DNA from: Faecalicatena_A orotica
GTDB lineage: Bacteria; Bacillota; Clostridia; Lachnospirales; Lachnospiraceae
Direction: 5' to 3' (one strand)
Assembly: GCF_040545875.1 (NCBI RefSeq)
Contig: NZ_JBEPMR010000005.1
Length of the DNA: 64,000 nt
The notes beneath the pieces were generated by a model. The model saw nothing but the letters and a program-made list of their open reading frames with translations. It was not told the origin of the DNA and did not search any database. Both the position numbers and the translations under genes were made by a program. This document shows positions 26,951 to 35,536 of this stretch, piece by piece. How positions within the stretch are numbered: the stretch's first letter is position 1; each line of letters opens with the position of its first letter.

Positions 26951-27027
26951 ATGGTGCCCATGAGAAAAACAGTCAAAGGTCTTTCACATTTTTTGCAAAA
27001 AAATAGAACGGTCAAAATCCTTTCACA
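26951..27027 (-). promoter_or_regulatory. gat operon control region with paired operator-like repeats
   Basis: Two similar 17-mers, TGTGAAAGACCTTTGAC and TGTGAAAGGATTTTGAC on the minus strand, lie 39 bp apart (26972-26988 and 27011-27027). A 13-bp dyad CATGGTGCCCATG (26951-26963) follows toward gatA. The second 17-mer overlaps the regulator's terminator. These are candidate binding sites for the adjacent PRD regulator. No clear -10/-35 pair was identified. Confidence 0.45.
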
Positions 27028-27049
27028 GACTCTGGAAAAGATTTTGACC
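26997..27049 (-). terminator. Terminator of the PRD regulator gene
   Basis: GGTCAAAATC (27010-27019 on the plus strand) pairs with GATTTTGACC (27040-27049). The stem extends inward through TTTTC/GAAAG and is followed on the minus strand by a 7-T tract. It begins 16 nt past the regulator stop. Confidence 0.85.
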
Positions 27050-27064
27050 ATTCCTCCTAAACCT

Positions 27065-29152
27065 TTAGTACTCGGCCGTTCTGTATTCATAATCCTCAAT
27101 AATATGTGCCGCTTCTGAAGGGGACGAACAGCTTTTGAGCTTTTCTTTAAATTCGCTGTTCTGCAGCATATTGACCAGATTGAAAAACGCTTTCAGGTGT
27201 GTCTTGTGATCCACTGCGCTTAGACAGCATACAAATTCCACCGGATCGTTTTCTTCATCGTCAAATGGAACTGGCGTCTTCAGACGGATCAGGTTCATCC
27301 CTACCTTGACACTGCCCTGTTCCAGCCCCTCGTGAGGAACCGCAAAGCCTTTGGAGATGACTACATAGGGACCGTTTTCTTCTATATTAGTAATCATTGC
27401 ATCAATGTACCGCTCCTCTATATAGCCTTCTTCCAGAAGCTTCTTCGCCGACTTCTGCACAGCGTCTTTCCAGTCAGAGCATTCTATATCCAGCTGAATG
27501 TGGCTTTCCATCAAAAGGTGATGCAGGTCCGGGGAAAATATCTCCGCATCCGCCTCGGCAGACTGTTTGAAATAAGTCCTGACTACTCTGCGGATTTCTT
27601 TCATCAGCGTCTGCGCATTCTCCGGTGAAGTCTGATAGACAACCGGGGCCAGCTGCTCCAGCAGCCCTTTGGCCGTCAGTTCCCTGCTTTCCACACGGGA
27701 CGGCAGATGACGGCTGTTGCGAAGGGCGTCAATCTTATTTCCCACACGGATATAGTCTTCATCATTGAGTATGGCAGAAACAATCACATATTCCAGACGG
27801 CAATCCGGAAGGGGCACCGTTGAAATAATAAAATCTGCCTGATCCGCTGTTATATTTTTTGCCTCGTGAGAAGAAATAATATCAACAATCTGGAAATTAA
27901 AGTGTTTCTTCAATTTCTCCATAAGAAGCTGTGAAGTCCCGATTCCTCCGTGGCAGGCTACGATCACATGAAACGCGATCTCTTTATTCTTCTTGCGCTC
28001 CAGCGCCGCGCATACATGAATCGTAATGTATGCGGTTTCATCCTCCGTAAGGGTTCTTCCTACATGCTGGCTGAGACTTCCGAGCTGGTTTTTTACCACC
28101 TCGAGTACATCCTGGTTATCCTCCAGCACTTCTTTAATCAGTGGGTTCTCCGGATAGACTGCCGGTTCTGCCGTAAATACGGACTCCAGATGGTTCGACA
28201 AATTCTCAAAGAAATCATAATCGCTGTTTAGATTAATCTCCAGTTCTTCGGATATTGATTCGATGAATGCCCGGGTGATCAGCTGAATCTTTACGGCCTC
28301 ACGTTCCGTTGACTTCTGTTTCATATAACGAGCCATCAGCAGCATTTCGCTCAGGAACTGTACCTCATCCTCCGTTGTGTTGATCTGGCAGTACTGCGAA
28401 ATATACTTCAGAATGTCCTGTGCCATCCGGTACTTGCTGTTATCCTTTTTCTTTCTGACTTCCATGTACTCTCCCTGAAGATTCCGGTTCACCATGATTC
28501 CCAGATACAGCAGAAGCTTCTGGAAGGAGTCATCGGTCAGGAAGCTTTTATGCAGATGCTCCTGCTCCCCGACAATCTTCTGGATCGTAATTTTATTTCC
28601 AGCCTGCACGCTGATATATTTCGATGCCGCATCATCCGCGTTCTGCGAATCCGCGGAATCTCCCAGATTCATAAGAAACAGACGCTTGTCACTCTCCTTG
28701 CCGTCTACGCGCAGCCCTTTATTCGGGTGGGACAGCACTTCCAGATTTCCTGACCGGATATAGTTCTTAATGTCGTCGAGGTCATTGATCACAGTAGCCC
28801 TGCTCACAAACAGATTGTCCGCAATCGTCGACAATGTGATGTATTCTGAAGAACTGATCAGCATGGCCGCCGCAATCTTCTTCCTCTCTTCTTTGGAAAG
28901 CCTGTATACATAATAGTCTTTTTCAGAAACCAGCTCCAATATCTGTCCGAAATCGTTACCTCTTTGGATTAGGCCGCCGCCCTTGAGTTCCAGCGGCATG
29001 AGATCATTTTCCTGCAGAATTTCATTAATCGCATTCAGGTCATTTCGTATCGTCCGCTGCGATACCTGAAACTGCTCCGCCAGATCACAGATCTGTACCT
29101 GTCTGTCTGGCTGATTCAATTCATTTATAATCGCCACAGTCCTTTTGTTCAT
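27065..29152 (-). CDS. PRD-domain transcription regulator with EIIB and EIIA modules (gat regulator)
   Basis: A 695-residue multidomain activator of the MtlR/LicR type. N-terminal helix-turn-helix (VSQRTIRNDLNAIN), a second DNA-binding region, two PRD domains, an EIIB-like domain with CHGGIGTSQ (Cys at about residue 405), and a C-terminal EIIA-like domain with AVPHEG. Phosphorylation of these domains by HPr and the galactitol PTS would report sugar supply. It sits directly upstream of gatA in the same direction but has its own terminator, so it is a separate unit. Confidence 0.88.
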   Translation of the reverse strand: MNKRTVAIINELNQPDRQVQICDLAEQFQVSQRTIRNDLNAINEILQENDLMPLELKGGGLIQRGNDFGQILELVSEKDYYVYRLSKEERKKIAAAMLISSSEYITLSTIADNLFVSRATVINDLDDIKNYIRSGNLEVLSHPNKGLRVDGKESDKRLFLMNLGDSADSQNADDAASKYISVQAGNKITIQKIVGEQEHLHKSFLTDDSFQKLLLYLGIMVNRNLQGEYMEVRKKKDNSKYRMAQDILKYISQYCQINTTEDEVQFLSEMLLMARYMKQKSTEREAVKIQLITRAFIESISEELEINLNSDYDFFENLSNHLESVFTAEPAVYPENPLIKEVLEDNQDVLEVVKNQLGSLSQHVGRTLTEDETAYITIHVCAALERKKNKEIAFHVIVACHGGIGTSQLLMEKLKKHFNFQIVDIISSHEAKNITADQADFIISTVPLPDCRLEYVIVSAILNDEDYIRVGNKIDALRNSRHLPSRVESRELTAKGLLEQLAPVVYQTSPENAQTLMKEIRRVVRTYFKQSAEADAEIFSPDLHHLLMESHIQLDIECSDWKDAVQKSAKKLLEEGYIEERYIDAMITNIEENGPYVVISKGFAVPHEGLEQGSVKVGMNLIRLKTPVPFDDEENDPVEFVCCLSAVDHKTHLKAFFNLVNMLQNSEFKEKLKSCSSPSEAAHIIEDYEYRTAEY

Positions 29153-29188
29153 TTTACGAAACCTCTCTTATTATATGTACACAGCCTT

Positions 29189-29815
29189 CTATACCAGCTC
29201 CATTACAGCTCCTGCAATCTCTCCCGCGTGCCTGACAACCCGGTCAGCCGAACTGATTTCATCCGGAGCATATCCATACGCACAGCCGATGACAGGAATG
29301 TGGTTCTCTCTGGCCGCCTCTATGTCAAATTTCCTGTCCCCCACCATACATGCAGATTCACAACCGAGCTTTTTAAGCAGTGCCCCCAGGACCTCCGGCT
29401 TGCTGCCGCCCATCAGCAGGGAGCCGATGACAGGAAAATACTGCCTTACCCCAATCATTTCCAACACACGCTCAATATGTTCAGGGAAGGCATTGGAACA
29501 GATTGCCAGTCCGTATCCCGCCTCCTGAAGTTTTTCCAGACTCTCTCTGACCCCCGGAAACGCCGCGGCATTTTTCTCCATTAATTCAAACTCACAGTCA
29601 CGGATATCCTTCCTCCACTCTTTGAGTTCCTCATCCGGCAGACTATGGAAAAGTTTCTCTATGATCCCCGCCGGACTCAGTCCTATGCAGGAAATAATCT
29701 CACTGTCCTTAACCTCTCTCCCCCGCTTCTTCAGCGCCTTTTTATATGCCTCCAGAGCGTACAGCGCCGTCTGGTTGAGGGTACCGTCAATGTCGAAAAT
29801 TACATATTTGTTCAT
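29189..29815 (-). CDS. HAD-superfamily phosphatase (phosphoglycolate phosphatase-like)
   Basis: A 208-residue HAD hydrolase. Motif I is FDIDGTLNQ, motif II is ICSNAFP, and motif IV region is VGDRKFDIEAA. The cap is inserted between motifs I and II as in phosphoglycolate or sugar-phosphate phosphatases. The substrate is unknown; proximity to the galactitol genes allows a sugar-phosphate detoxification role. Confidence 0.85.
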   Translation of the reverse strand: MNKYVIFDIDGTLNQTALYALEAYKKALKKRGREVKDSEIISCIGLSPAGIIEKLFHSLPDEELKEWRKDIRDCEFELMEKNAAAFPGVRESLEKLQEAGYGLAICSNAFPEHIERVLEMIGVRQYFPVIGSLLMGGSKPEVLGALLKKLGCESACMVGDRKFDIEAARENHIPVIGCAYGYAPDEISSADRVVRHAGEIAGAVMELV

Positions 29816-29917
29816 ATGGTCCTCCAGTCTTTTTGTTTTAAATATACCACGGGGCAGCAGAGATAAAAAAGCACAAATTACTGCAGTATATCTGGAAACG
29901 AAATATTCTAATATAAA

Positions 29918-30355
29918 TTACCAGGTACTCATAAATGTAGTGATTTTGTCCCATAGCATATCGTAATTCTGAAATTTATAATATGTATCATTTACCTTGA
30001 AATATTGTCCGGGTCTCAATACATATTGTGTGCCATCCTTCATAGTAACTGTATATGTAATCGACGCCCCATTTGACTGGGCCTTTTTCTCAGATACCTT
30101 TTTTGTCAGTTTCACCTGATTCATGATCTCTATAAATTTCTCAATCTGTCCCCGCGTCAATTCAACACTGGAATCATTCTCCCCATTATATGAATCTGAG
30201 TAAAAATATCCGTGGATTTTTTCAATATCCTCACTTTTAAGCTTTGTTAAATTCAGCTCACTTTCCGGCATATTTATCTTCATGACCCTGCCTGTCCAGA
30301 TTATAATAACTGCAAATACCAATAGAATTATGACAATTCGTTTTTTTCGTTTCAT
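29918..30355 (-). CDS. Hypothetical membrane-anchored protein
   Basis: A 145-residue protein. A basic N terminus and one hydrophobic helix (IVIILLVFAVIIIW) are followed by a soluble extracytoplasmic domain with the segment GASITYTVTMKDGTQYVL. I do not recognise a firm family. The start at 30355 is chosen for GAGG 6 nt upstream; an in-frame ATG at 30388 is possible. It follows the DUF1847 gene at 49 nt. Confidence 0.6.
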   Translation of the reverse strand: MKRKKRIVIILLVFAVIIIWTGRVMKINMPESELNLTKLKSEDIEKIHGYFYSDSYNGENDSSVELTRGQIEKFIEIMNQVKLTKKVSEKKAQSNGASITYTVTMKDGTQYVLRPGQYFKVNDTYYKFQNYDMLWDKITTFMSTW

Positions 30356-30404
30356 TTTCTGCCTCACACCATCGGATAATGTATTCATCCATATCCATTC
30401 TTCT

Positions 30405-31040
30405 TTAATCTTCCAGCAGACGATGATAATATGAATTCGCATTATAAAGTGCGGCTGCCGGATTATGCCCCAGCACCCTGTCTTTCACCACAAGTGTCGT
30501 TACCAGCGCCTCGGAGTACTTGTTAAACAGACTGTCGTGCCCCACACATAAACCCATCACAATGTTCAGTTCTGTTTTTTCCGCATTCAAACGCTTTGCC
30601 TGATGAATTGGGTTACACATATTTACCCCGGCCTTTTTACAGAACTCGTCTATCCCTACACGTGTTTTATCCACTGCGCCCGCCTTACATGCAACACCGA
30701 ATACCTCGAATCCCTTCCTGCGTAAAATAGATGTCAGAATCCGGGATTCGTTGATCAAACCGACACAGGTGGCGATACCAAGCTTATGAAATCCCATTCT
30801 TGCAGCAAATTCGGCTGTCTCTTCCACTCTCGTCATGATGCCGTAATATTCGGCCTCCACATTGGCTGCCTGAATCATAACTCTGTGATTTTCCTCATCT
30901 TCATATAGTTTCAAAGACTCCTCTAAAATTTCTTCATCCAGATTTTCCGTTGTCAGGCAAAATGCGGGATATGATTTGTTTTGCTTACTGCAATTTATAA
31001 CCCCGCAGTCAATACAGCTCCTTTTGATTTCCTTCTCCAT
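30405..31040 (-). CDS. DUF1847 cysteine-rich protein
   Basis: A 211-residue protein of the DUF1847 type. The N-terminal CIDCGVINCSKQ carries paired cysteines likely to bind metal, and further conserved Cys occur in IATCVGLI, VACKAG, VNMCNP and GLCVGHD. The biochemical role is unknown. AGAGG precedes the chosen ATG. It lies 19 nt after the macrodomain gene, so the two are probably co-transcribed. Confidence 0.82.
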   Translation of the reverse strand: MEKEIKRSCIDCGVINCSKQNKSYPAFCLTTENLDEEILEESLKLYEDEENHRVMIQAANVEAEYYGIMTRVEETAEFAARMGFHKLGIATCVGLINESRILTSILRRKGFEVFGVACKAGAVDKTRVGIDEFCKKAGVNMCNPIHQAKRLNAEKTELNIVMGLCVGHDSLFNKYSEALVTTLVVKDRVLGHNPAAALYNANSYYHRLLED

Positions 31041-31059
31041 ACATCTTTCCTCTCTCACT

Positions 31060-31560
31060 TTACACTAAAATAGATTCATATATCTTTAAGCTCTCCTCAT
31101 CAAATACGACAAAATATATATCCTCAACAGTCTCAGGAAACTGTTCCATAAACTTCTTTACCGTATCTACAGCGATCTTAGCCGCAGGCCTCTTCGGATA
31201 TCCATATACTCCTGTCGAAATAGCAGGAAATGCAATCGACTTAATTTCGTTTTCCTTCGCAATGACCATTGAATTCCAGTAACATTTTCCCAGCAATTCC
31301 TCTTCTGACTTCTTACCGCCGTGCCATACCGGACCGACTGTATGTATCACATATTTACACGGAAGCTGATATGCTTTCGTAATCTTAGCCTCTCCGGTCT
31401 CACATCCGTTCAGAGTCCTGCATTCCTCTAATAATTCCTGCCCTGCCGCACGGTGAATAGCGCCGTCCACACCACCTCCGCCAAGCAGAGTCCTGTTTGC
31501 CGCATTCACAATCGCGTCTGTATTCACCTTTGTAATGTCGCCTTTTAACAACCGAATCAT
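31060..31560 (-). CDS. Macrodomain ADP-ribose hydrolase (MacroD/YmdB type)
   Basis: A 166-residue macrodomain. GDITKVNTDAIVNAAN and LGGGGVDGAIHRAAG are the ADP-ribose-binding motifs, with ISTGVYGYP later. It fits O-acetyl-ADP-ribose or mono-ADP-ribosyl-protein deacylation/hydrolysis. AAGGAGG precedes the ATG. No sirtuin or ADP-ribosyltransferase gene is adjacent. Confidence 0.9.
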   Translation of the reverse strand: MIRLLKGDITKVNTDAIVNAANRTLLGGGGVDGAIHRAAGQELLEECRTLNGCETGEAKITKAYQLPCKYVIHTVGPVWHGGKKSEEELLGKCYWNSMVIAKENEIKSIAFPAISTGVYGYPKRPAAKIAVDTVKKFMEQFPETVEDIYFVVFDEESLKIYESILV

Positions 31561-31817
31561 AAGTTTTTCCTCCTTTTATCCACCACTGCCGGACTGCCTG
31601 ATCCGGACAACAGTGCCCCGTTTCCTCTGGTCTATGGGCACTCCAACCTTATAAAATATTATAACCTCTTTGCGGCTGCCCGGTAAAGCGAATTATAATA
31701 GAATGGAAAATTTTGCATTTTCACGTTATTATGTTCCTGTTCACGCTTTATTGTAGCATTTGTCGAATGATTATGATAGAATGAGAGTACTTTCAAACAT
31801 ACCAAGGAGTCATGACT

Positions 31818-32033
31818 ATGGAGAACAAATTTGCTTCACGATTAAAAATTTTGAGAATGTCACACCGAATGACCCAGGATCAGGTTGCTAATTATCTGGG
31901 CGCCAGCAGACAGGCTATCGCCAACTACGAGCATGGAAAAAGAGAATGCGGAATAGACTCGCTGATTATGCTTTCCGATTTGTTCGGCGTTACCGTTGAT
32001 TATCTGGTCGGACATTCTGACGAAAAAAATTGA
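31818..32033 (+). CDS. Small Cro/CI (XRE)-type HTH regulator
   Basis: A 71-residue single-domain helix-turn-helix protein (MTQDQVANYLGASRQAIANYEHGK) followed by the DYLVGHSDEKN end typical of the family. The ATG at 31818 has AAGGAG 8 nt upstream. No phage genes flank it. The target is unknown. Confidence 0.88.
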   Translation: MENKFASRLKILRMSHRMTQDQVANYLGASRQAIANYEHGKRECGIDSLIMLSDLFGVTVDYLVGHSDEKN

Positions 32034-32086
32034 GGGGGACCACAGACCGCTCTGTAATCCCCTTTCATGATGCAATATGTTGCTTT

Positions 32087-32284
32087 CTACTTTTCTTTCC
32101 TGAACAATGTACTGATCAAAGCAATCACCAAAATCGGCGGCCATAAAAAACACAATCCGCAGAGAAATCTGGTTACAAAACTCCATCCCGAACCTCCCAG
32201 TAATCCACAACCAATCACTGCTGCCAGTCCACTGAATATAAGGGCCGCGATGCTCAATACGATCTTTCCTGTTTTTGTACGCAA
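32087..32284 (-). CDS. Small membrane protein, TTG start
   Basis: A 65-residue protein with two hydrophobic segments (about 8-30 and 38-58) and a basic tail FRKEK. The start codon is TTG at 32284, preceded by AAAGGAG at 6-nt spacing, which supports translation. It is convergent with the XRE gene. No family is recognised; it may be a small membrane-stress or accessory protein. Confidence 0.6.
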   Translation of the reverse strand: MRTKTGKIVLSIAALIFSGLAAVIGCGLLGGSGWSFVTRFLCGLCFLWPPILVIALISTLFRKEK

Positions 32285-32347
32285 ATAATTCTCCTTTCCG
32301 GATCGAAAATCTAATCCACTTTCCTGTCACTGCCCCCCAAAAATCTA

Positions 32348-32827
32348 TCATAGTATTTCAAACATCGCCTCCTCGTAATCCTGAACGTAATATTTAATAT
32401 TCTTACGCCCTCTCTGGATAACCGTATGTCCTTCCGCCTCCAGCTTCTCCTTCTGGGCTTCTATACCTCCCGGATACTTGGGATTCAATTCCCCATTCGC
32501 CTTCAGTGTCCGCCAGTATGGCGTCTCATCTTCTGTCCGCTGATAGCTCGCCCACGCTGCAATTGACACAAAGATACCTGCCGTTATCGGATCGGTAAAG
32601 TCTGCCTCATGATTCTTAGCAAGGTAAGAACGGATTTCCCCCACCGTAATAATCTTCCCATATGGTACTTTCTTCATAATCTCATCATACGTGCGGGGCG
32701 GGGCAAAGTACATCTTTTCACCGCCATATTTCTTAATCGTAGCCTCATCTGTGATAATCTGAATCTTAGGCATCCCATTGTCCTTCATCAGCATTGCATT
32801 AAAATTCTTTTTATCTTCATTTGCCAT
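32348..32827 (-). CDS. Alkyltransferase-like (MGMT-fold) protein lacking the acceptor cysteine
   Basis: A 159-residue protein. VPYGKIITVGEIRSYLAK is the DNA-binding region of the MGMT/Ada fold. The usual PCHR active-site segment is absent; TPYWRTLKANGE follows where the alkyl acceptor Cys loop would be expected. Such alkyltransferase-like proteins bind alkylated DNA and mark it for excision repair without removing the adduct. AGGAGG precedes the ATG at 32827. Confidence 0.82.
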   Translation of the reverse strand: MANEDKKNFNAMLMKDNGMPKIQIITDEATIKKYGGEKMYFAPPRTYDEIMKKVPYGKIITVGEIRSYLAKNHEADFTDPITAGIFVSIAAWASYQRTEDETPYWRTLKANGELNPKYPGGIEAQKEKLEAEGHTVIQRGRKNIKYYVQDYEEAMFEIL

Positions 32828-32886
32828 ATGTATCACCTCCTGATTACAGGATAGACCATTTATAAAAGACATGCAATGAGACGGTT

Positions 32887-33001
32887 TTAAATATTCTCAG
32901 ATTCCTTTAATCCTGCGATCAGTTCTTGAATCGTCTCAACAGATTCCTCCAGCTCGTCCGCAATTTCTTCCGGGCTTTTTCCTTTAGACAGCTTCTTTTA
33001 T
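32887..33001 (-). pseudogene. C-terminal remnant, possibly of an Rpn-type recombination-promoting protein
   Basis: In one minus-strand frame the residues KLSKGKSPEEIADELEES lead into a coiled tail and a stop. This pattern is common at the C terminus of Rpn/PD-(D/E)XK transposase-like proteins. A stop lies in frame just upstream and no start or catalytic region is visible, so only a fragment remains. The family call is tentative. Confidence 0.35.
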
Positions 33002-33259
33002 AACAGGCATAATCAAGCCCCTTCTTTATATAAACGGAACTCATCTGTTAATAATGAACTGATAATTTTGGGGGATTTCCCCTTCCAGATGGTCACTTCA
33101 GACCATTTGAATTTTTTGATTCTATGTTTTCACGGATAGAATTTCCGTAAGTAGATTTAGGATAGCATGCCTGCCGTCAAAATACAATATGCTTAGTTGA
33201 TATTGAGCCAAGAAATTTGTTGGCAATGTGTTGATAACATGTGGATAATGAATGATAAT
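33002..33259. other. Intergenic region without recognised gene
   Basis: AT-rich sequence between the remnant and the ROK terminator. Only one DnaA-box match (TTATCCACA on the minus strand, 33240-33248) and a second GTTGATAAC-like stretch were noted. I see no coding region with a ribosome site. Confidence 0.5.
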
Positions 33260-33322
33260 AAAAAAACTGCTGTAAAATGCTTCTCTCTAAAATCCTTTAA
33301 GATAATCCACGTTTTACAACAG
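33260..33322 (-). terminator. Terminator of the ROK gene
   Basis: CTGCTGTAAAATG (33267-33279) and CGTTTTACAACAG (33310-33322) pair with one wobble and one mismatch. On the minus strand they run into a 7-T tract. It lies just past the ROK stop. Confidence 0.75.
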
Positions 33323-33329
33323 CTTTTCT

Positions 33330-34553
33330 TTATATCGTCTTCTCTACAAAGTCAAATTCTTCCTGCATAACCAGTGCCGCCGCACCTATGGCCCCTAAAT
33401 CCCGGCCAAATTCAGAGCCAAGTATCTGCAGTCCTTTGTAATTTTCTTTCAGAGAGTTTTCTTTCACGCATTTTCTCAGTATTTCGAAAAACGGCTCACC
33501 AATCCTGACCATCTCGCCATAAAAAACAATCTTTCTGGGGGCGAATATATTCACGAGCATGCTGAATGTCTCCCCCAGATAGCCCGCCACCTGCTTCATC
33601 AAATTCAAAGAATCAGGATGCTTTAAAAGTACAGAATCCACAAAAGTTACAATCGTGATGTCACTCAGGTCACCGTTCACCATCTCCGCAATTTCCTGAA
33701 ACCGCCCTACCCGGATTCCTTCTTTAATCTTACTCACAATCGCATAATCCGATACCTCCGTATTCAGACACCCGTAACGCCCGCATGAACAGATGCGGCT
33801 CCCCCCGCTTACTTTCACGTGACCGAGTTCCCCCGGAAATCCGTTGACACTGCTGACCGGCATGTTATTAATAATCGGCATGACACGGGCACCTGTACGG
33901 ACAGATACAAACAGCATATCTTCGCATTTCCCGTTATATACCAGACATTTATATGCATATATCATACCGCTCACATTGTTCTCCATGTAGCACGGTAGCC
34001 CGAACTCTTCTTCAATCATTTTCTTAAGCGGTATATTATCCCAGCCTTTGATGTGGCTGTATGAAATAGCAAGTCCCTTCTTCTTATTGCTGTATCCGGG
34101 CACGCCCAGACCGATTCCAAGCACTTTTCCCTTTTTACCATGCAGGATGTCCATTGCCCGGTAAATATTTTCTTTCAGCATTTCCAGAACCGCATCCGCA
34201 TGGGTCTGAGACTCCGCAATCTCGCTCCCTTTTGTATATATTACATTACCTGCAAAATCCAGAACAACACAGTGCATGATCCTGCCATTGAATTCCAGGC
34301 CAATGAAGTATCCTCCGTCCGGATTGATCCGCAGCCACACCGGTTTGCGCCCAACTCTTGCCTCTGCACACTCCTCCTCATAAATCAAACCTTCACCCAG
34401 CATCTCGTCAATGGTGTTCAATACTGTAGTCATACTATATGCCGTCGCTTTTTTCACATCATATCTGGAAACATCCTTTTGATAACGGATAATACTCAGC
34501 ATTTTATTACGCTGATAATATTTGCGACTTTCCATGATGGATTCCCTGCTCAT
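33330..34553 (-). CDS. ROK-family transcriptional repressor
   Basis: A 407-residue regulator. An N-terminal winged helix (residues 10-75, YDVKKATAYSMTTVLNTID) is joined to a sugar-kinase-like ROK domain. The zinc motif is CSCGRYGCLNTE, and the ATP-site motif LGIGLGVPG is present. It probably binds a sugar and represses the neighbouring transporter-kinase-aldolase genes, in the manner of NagC/XylR-type ROK proteins. It lies 149 nt downstream of the last permease gene. Confidence 0.87.
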   Translation of the reverse strand: MSRESIMESRKYYQRNKMLSIIRYQKDVSRYDVKKATAYSMTTVLNTIDEMLGEGLIYEEECAEARVGRKPVWLRINPDGGYFIGLEFNGRIMHCVVLDFAGNVIYTKGSEIAESQTHADAVLEMLKENIYRAMDILHGKKGKVLGIGLGVPGYSNKKKGLAISYSHIKGWDNIPLKKMIEEEFGLPCYMENNVSGMIYAYKCLVYNGKCEDMLFVSVRTGARVMPIINNMPVSSVNGFPGELGHVKVSGGSRICSCGRYGCLNTEVSDYAIVSKIKEGIRVGRFQEIAEMVNGDLSDITIVTFVDSVLLKHPDSLNLMKQVAGYLGETFSMLVNIFAPRKIVFYGEMVRIGEPFFEILRKCVKENSLKENYKGLQILGSEFGRDLGAIGAAALVMQEEFDFVEKTI

Positions 34554-34702
34554 ACCCTCAACCTCTCGGATTCATGAATTTTATATGAATTTCATATCTG
34601 CCCGGAAATACAAACAGATACTATATTTCCCATATATCATACCCTTAATCCATCCTGCATGCAAGGTTTAACGCCTATTTCTAAGGCTTTTCCGTAATAC
34701 TT

Positions 34703-35533
34703 TTAGCCCTTCACTGCTCCCGCTGTCAGACCTTTGACAAATTGCTTCTGAACAATCATATAGAAAACAAGCATTGGTATTGTAATTAATGTCAGGGCCG
34801 CAAATAATGTACCCGGCTGGCTGAAATAAGCTCCGTTATACTGCTGTGCGATAAGCGGCAGTGTCTTGACCGAATCCTTCGTCAGCGTACACATTGCAAG
34901 AAAGAACTCATTCCACGAAGTCAGGAACTGCCAGATGACAATGACCACGATTCCCGGCTTCAGAAGCGGGCATACAATCTGTAGAAACAATCTGATGATT
35001 CCGCAGCCGTCAATCACCGCGGCCTCTTCCAGTTCCTCTGGGATTCCTACCATAAATCCCTGAAGAATCGTGATGGCGAACGGGATTCCGAGTGCTGCAT
35101 ATGGGAAAATCAGCCCCAGATAGTTGTTGATCCAGCCGAGCCTGCTGTTCAGCTGCGTAATCGGGACTACCAAACCTGCGATAGGCACCATCAGAGTACA
35201 AAGCAGGATATTATAAATCAGTACCTTTCCATGCACATTCTTTCTTGAAAATCCGAACACCGCCATACTCGCACAAATCGTTACAAGTGCTACCGATGTG
35301 ACCGTAACGATGACACTGCCCATAAAATTTTTCCAAAGGTCCGGATTTTGTTTCAGTACATTGGCATAGTTTTTAAACGTAACGTCAGATATAAACAGCT
35401 GCGGCAGCCCGATTGTATCTGGTGTCCGAAGAGACATACTGACCATAAAAATCAGCGGAACCATAAAAATTAATGTAATGATGATAAGAACGATACTCCA
35501 TATAACCTGTTTTCGTTTTTCTTTTGCCGTCAT
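34703..35533 (-). CDS. Carbohydrate ABC transporter permease (MalG/MsmG type)
   Basis: A 276-residue CUT1-family permease with six helices. The EAA loop is EELEEAAVIDGCGIIRLFLQIVCPLLKP, shown here for its E-AA---G pattern. It partners with the upstream MalF-type permease (3-nt gap). No ATPase gene lies in this operon, so it must use a shared ATPase (MsmX-like) encoded elsewhere, as is common in Firmicutes. Confidence 0.9.
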   Translation of the reverse strand: MTAKEKRKQVIWSIVLIIITLIFMVPLIFMVSMSLRTPDTIGLPQLFISDVTFKNYANVLKQNPDLWKNFMGSVIVTVTSVALVTICASMAVFGFSRKNVHGKVLIYNILLCTLMVPIAGLVVPITQLNSRLGWINNYLGLIFPYAALGIPFAITILQGFMVGIPEELEEAAVIDGCGIIRLFLQIVCPLLKPGIVVIVIWQFLTSWNEFFLAMCTLTKDSVKTLPLIAQQYNGAYFSQPGTLFAALTLITIPMLVFYMIVQKQFVKGLTAGAVKG

Positions 35534-35536
35534 GGG

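Noticed and set aside
26936..26970. Sigma-54 promoter upstream of gatA
   Set aside because: The GG and GC elements are not 10 nt apart, and the PRD regulator lacks the sigma-54 activator domain.
33240..33248. DnaA box suggesting a replication origin
   Set aside because: A single TTATCCACA match in an AT-rich gap, with no cluster and no dnaA, dnaN or recF nearby.
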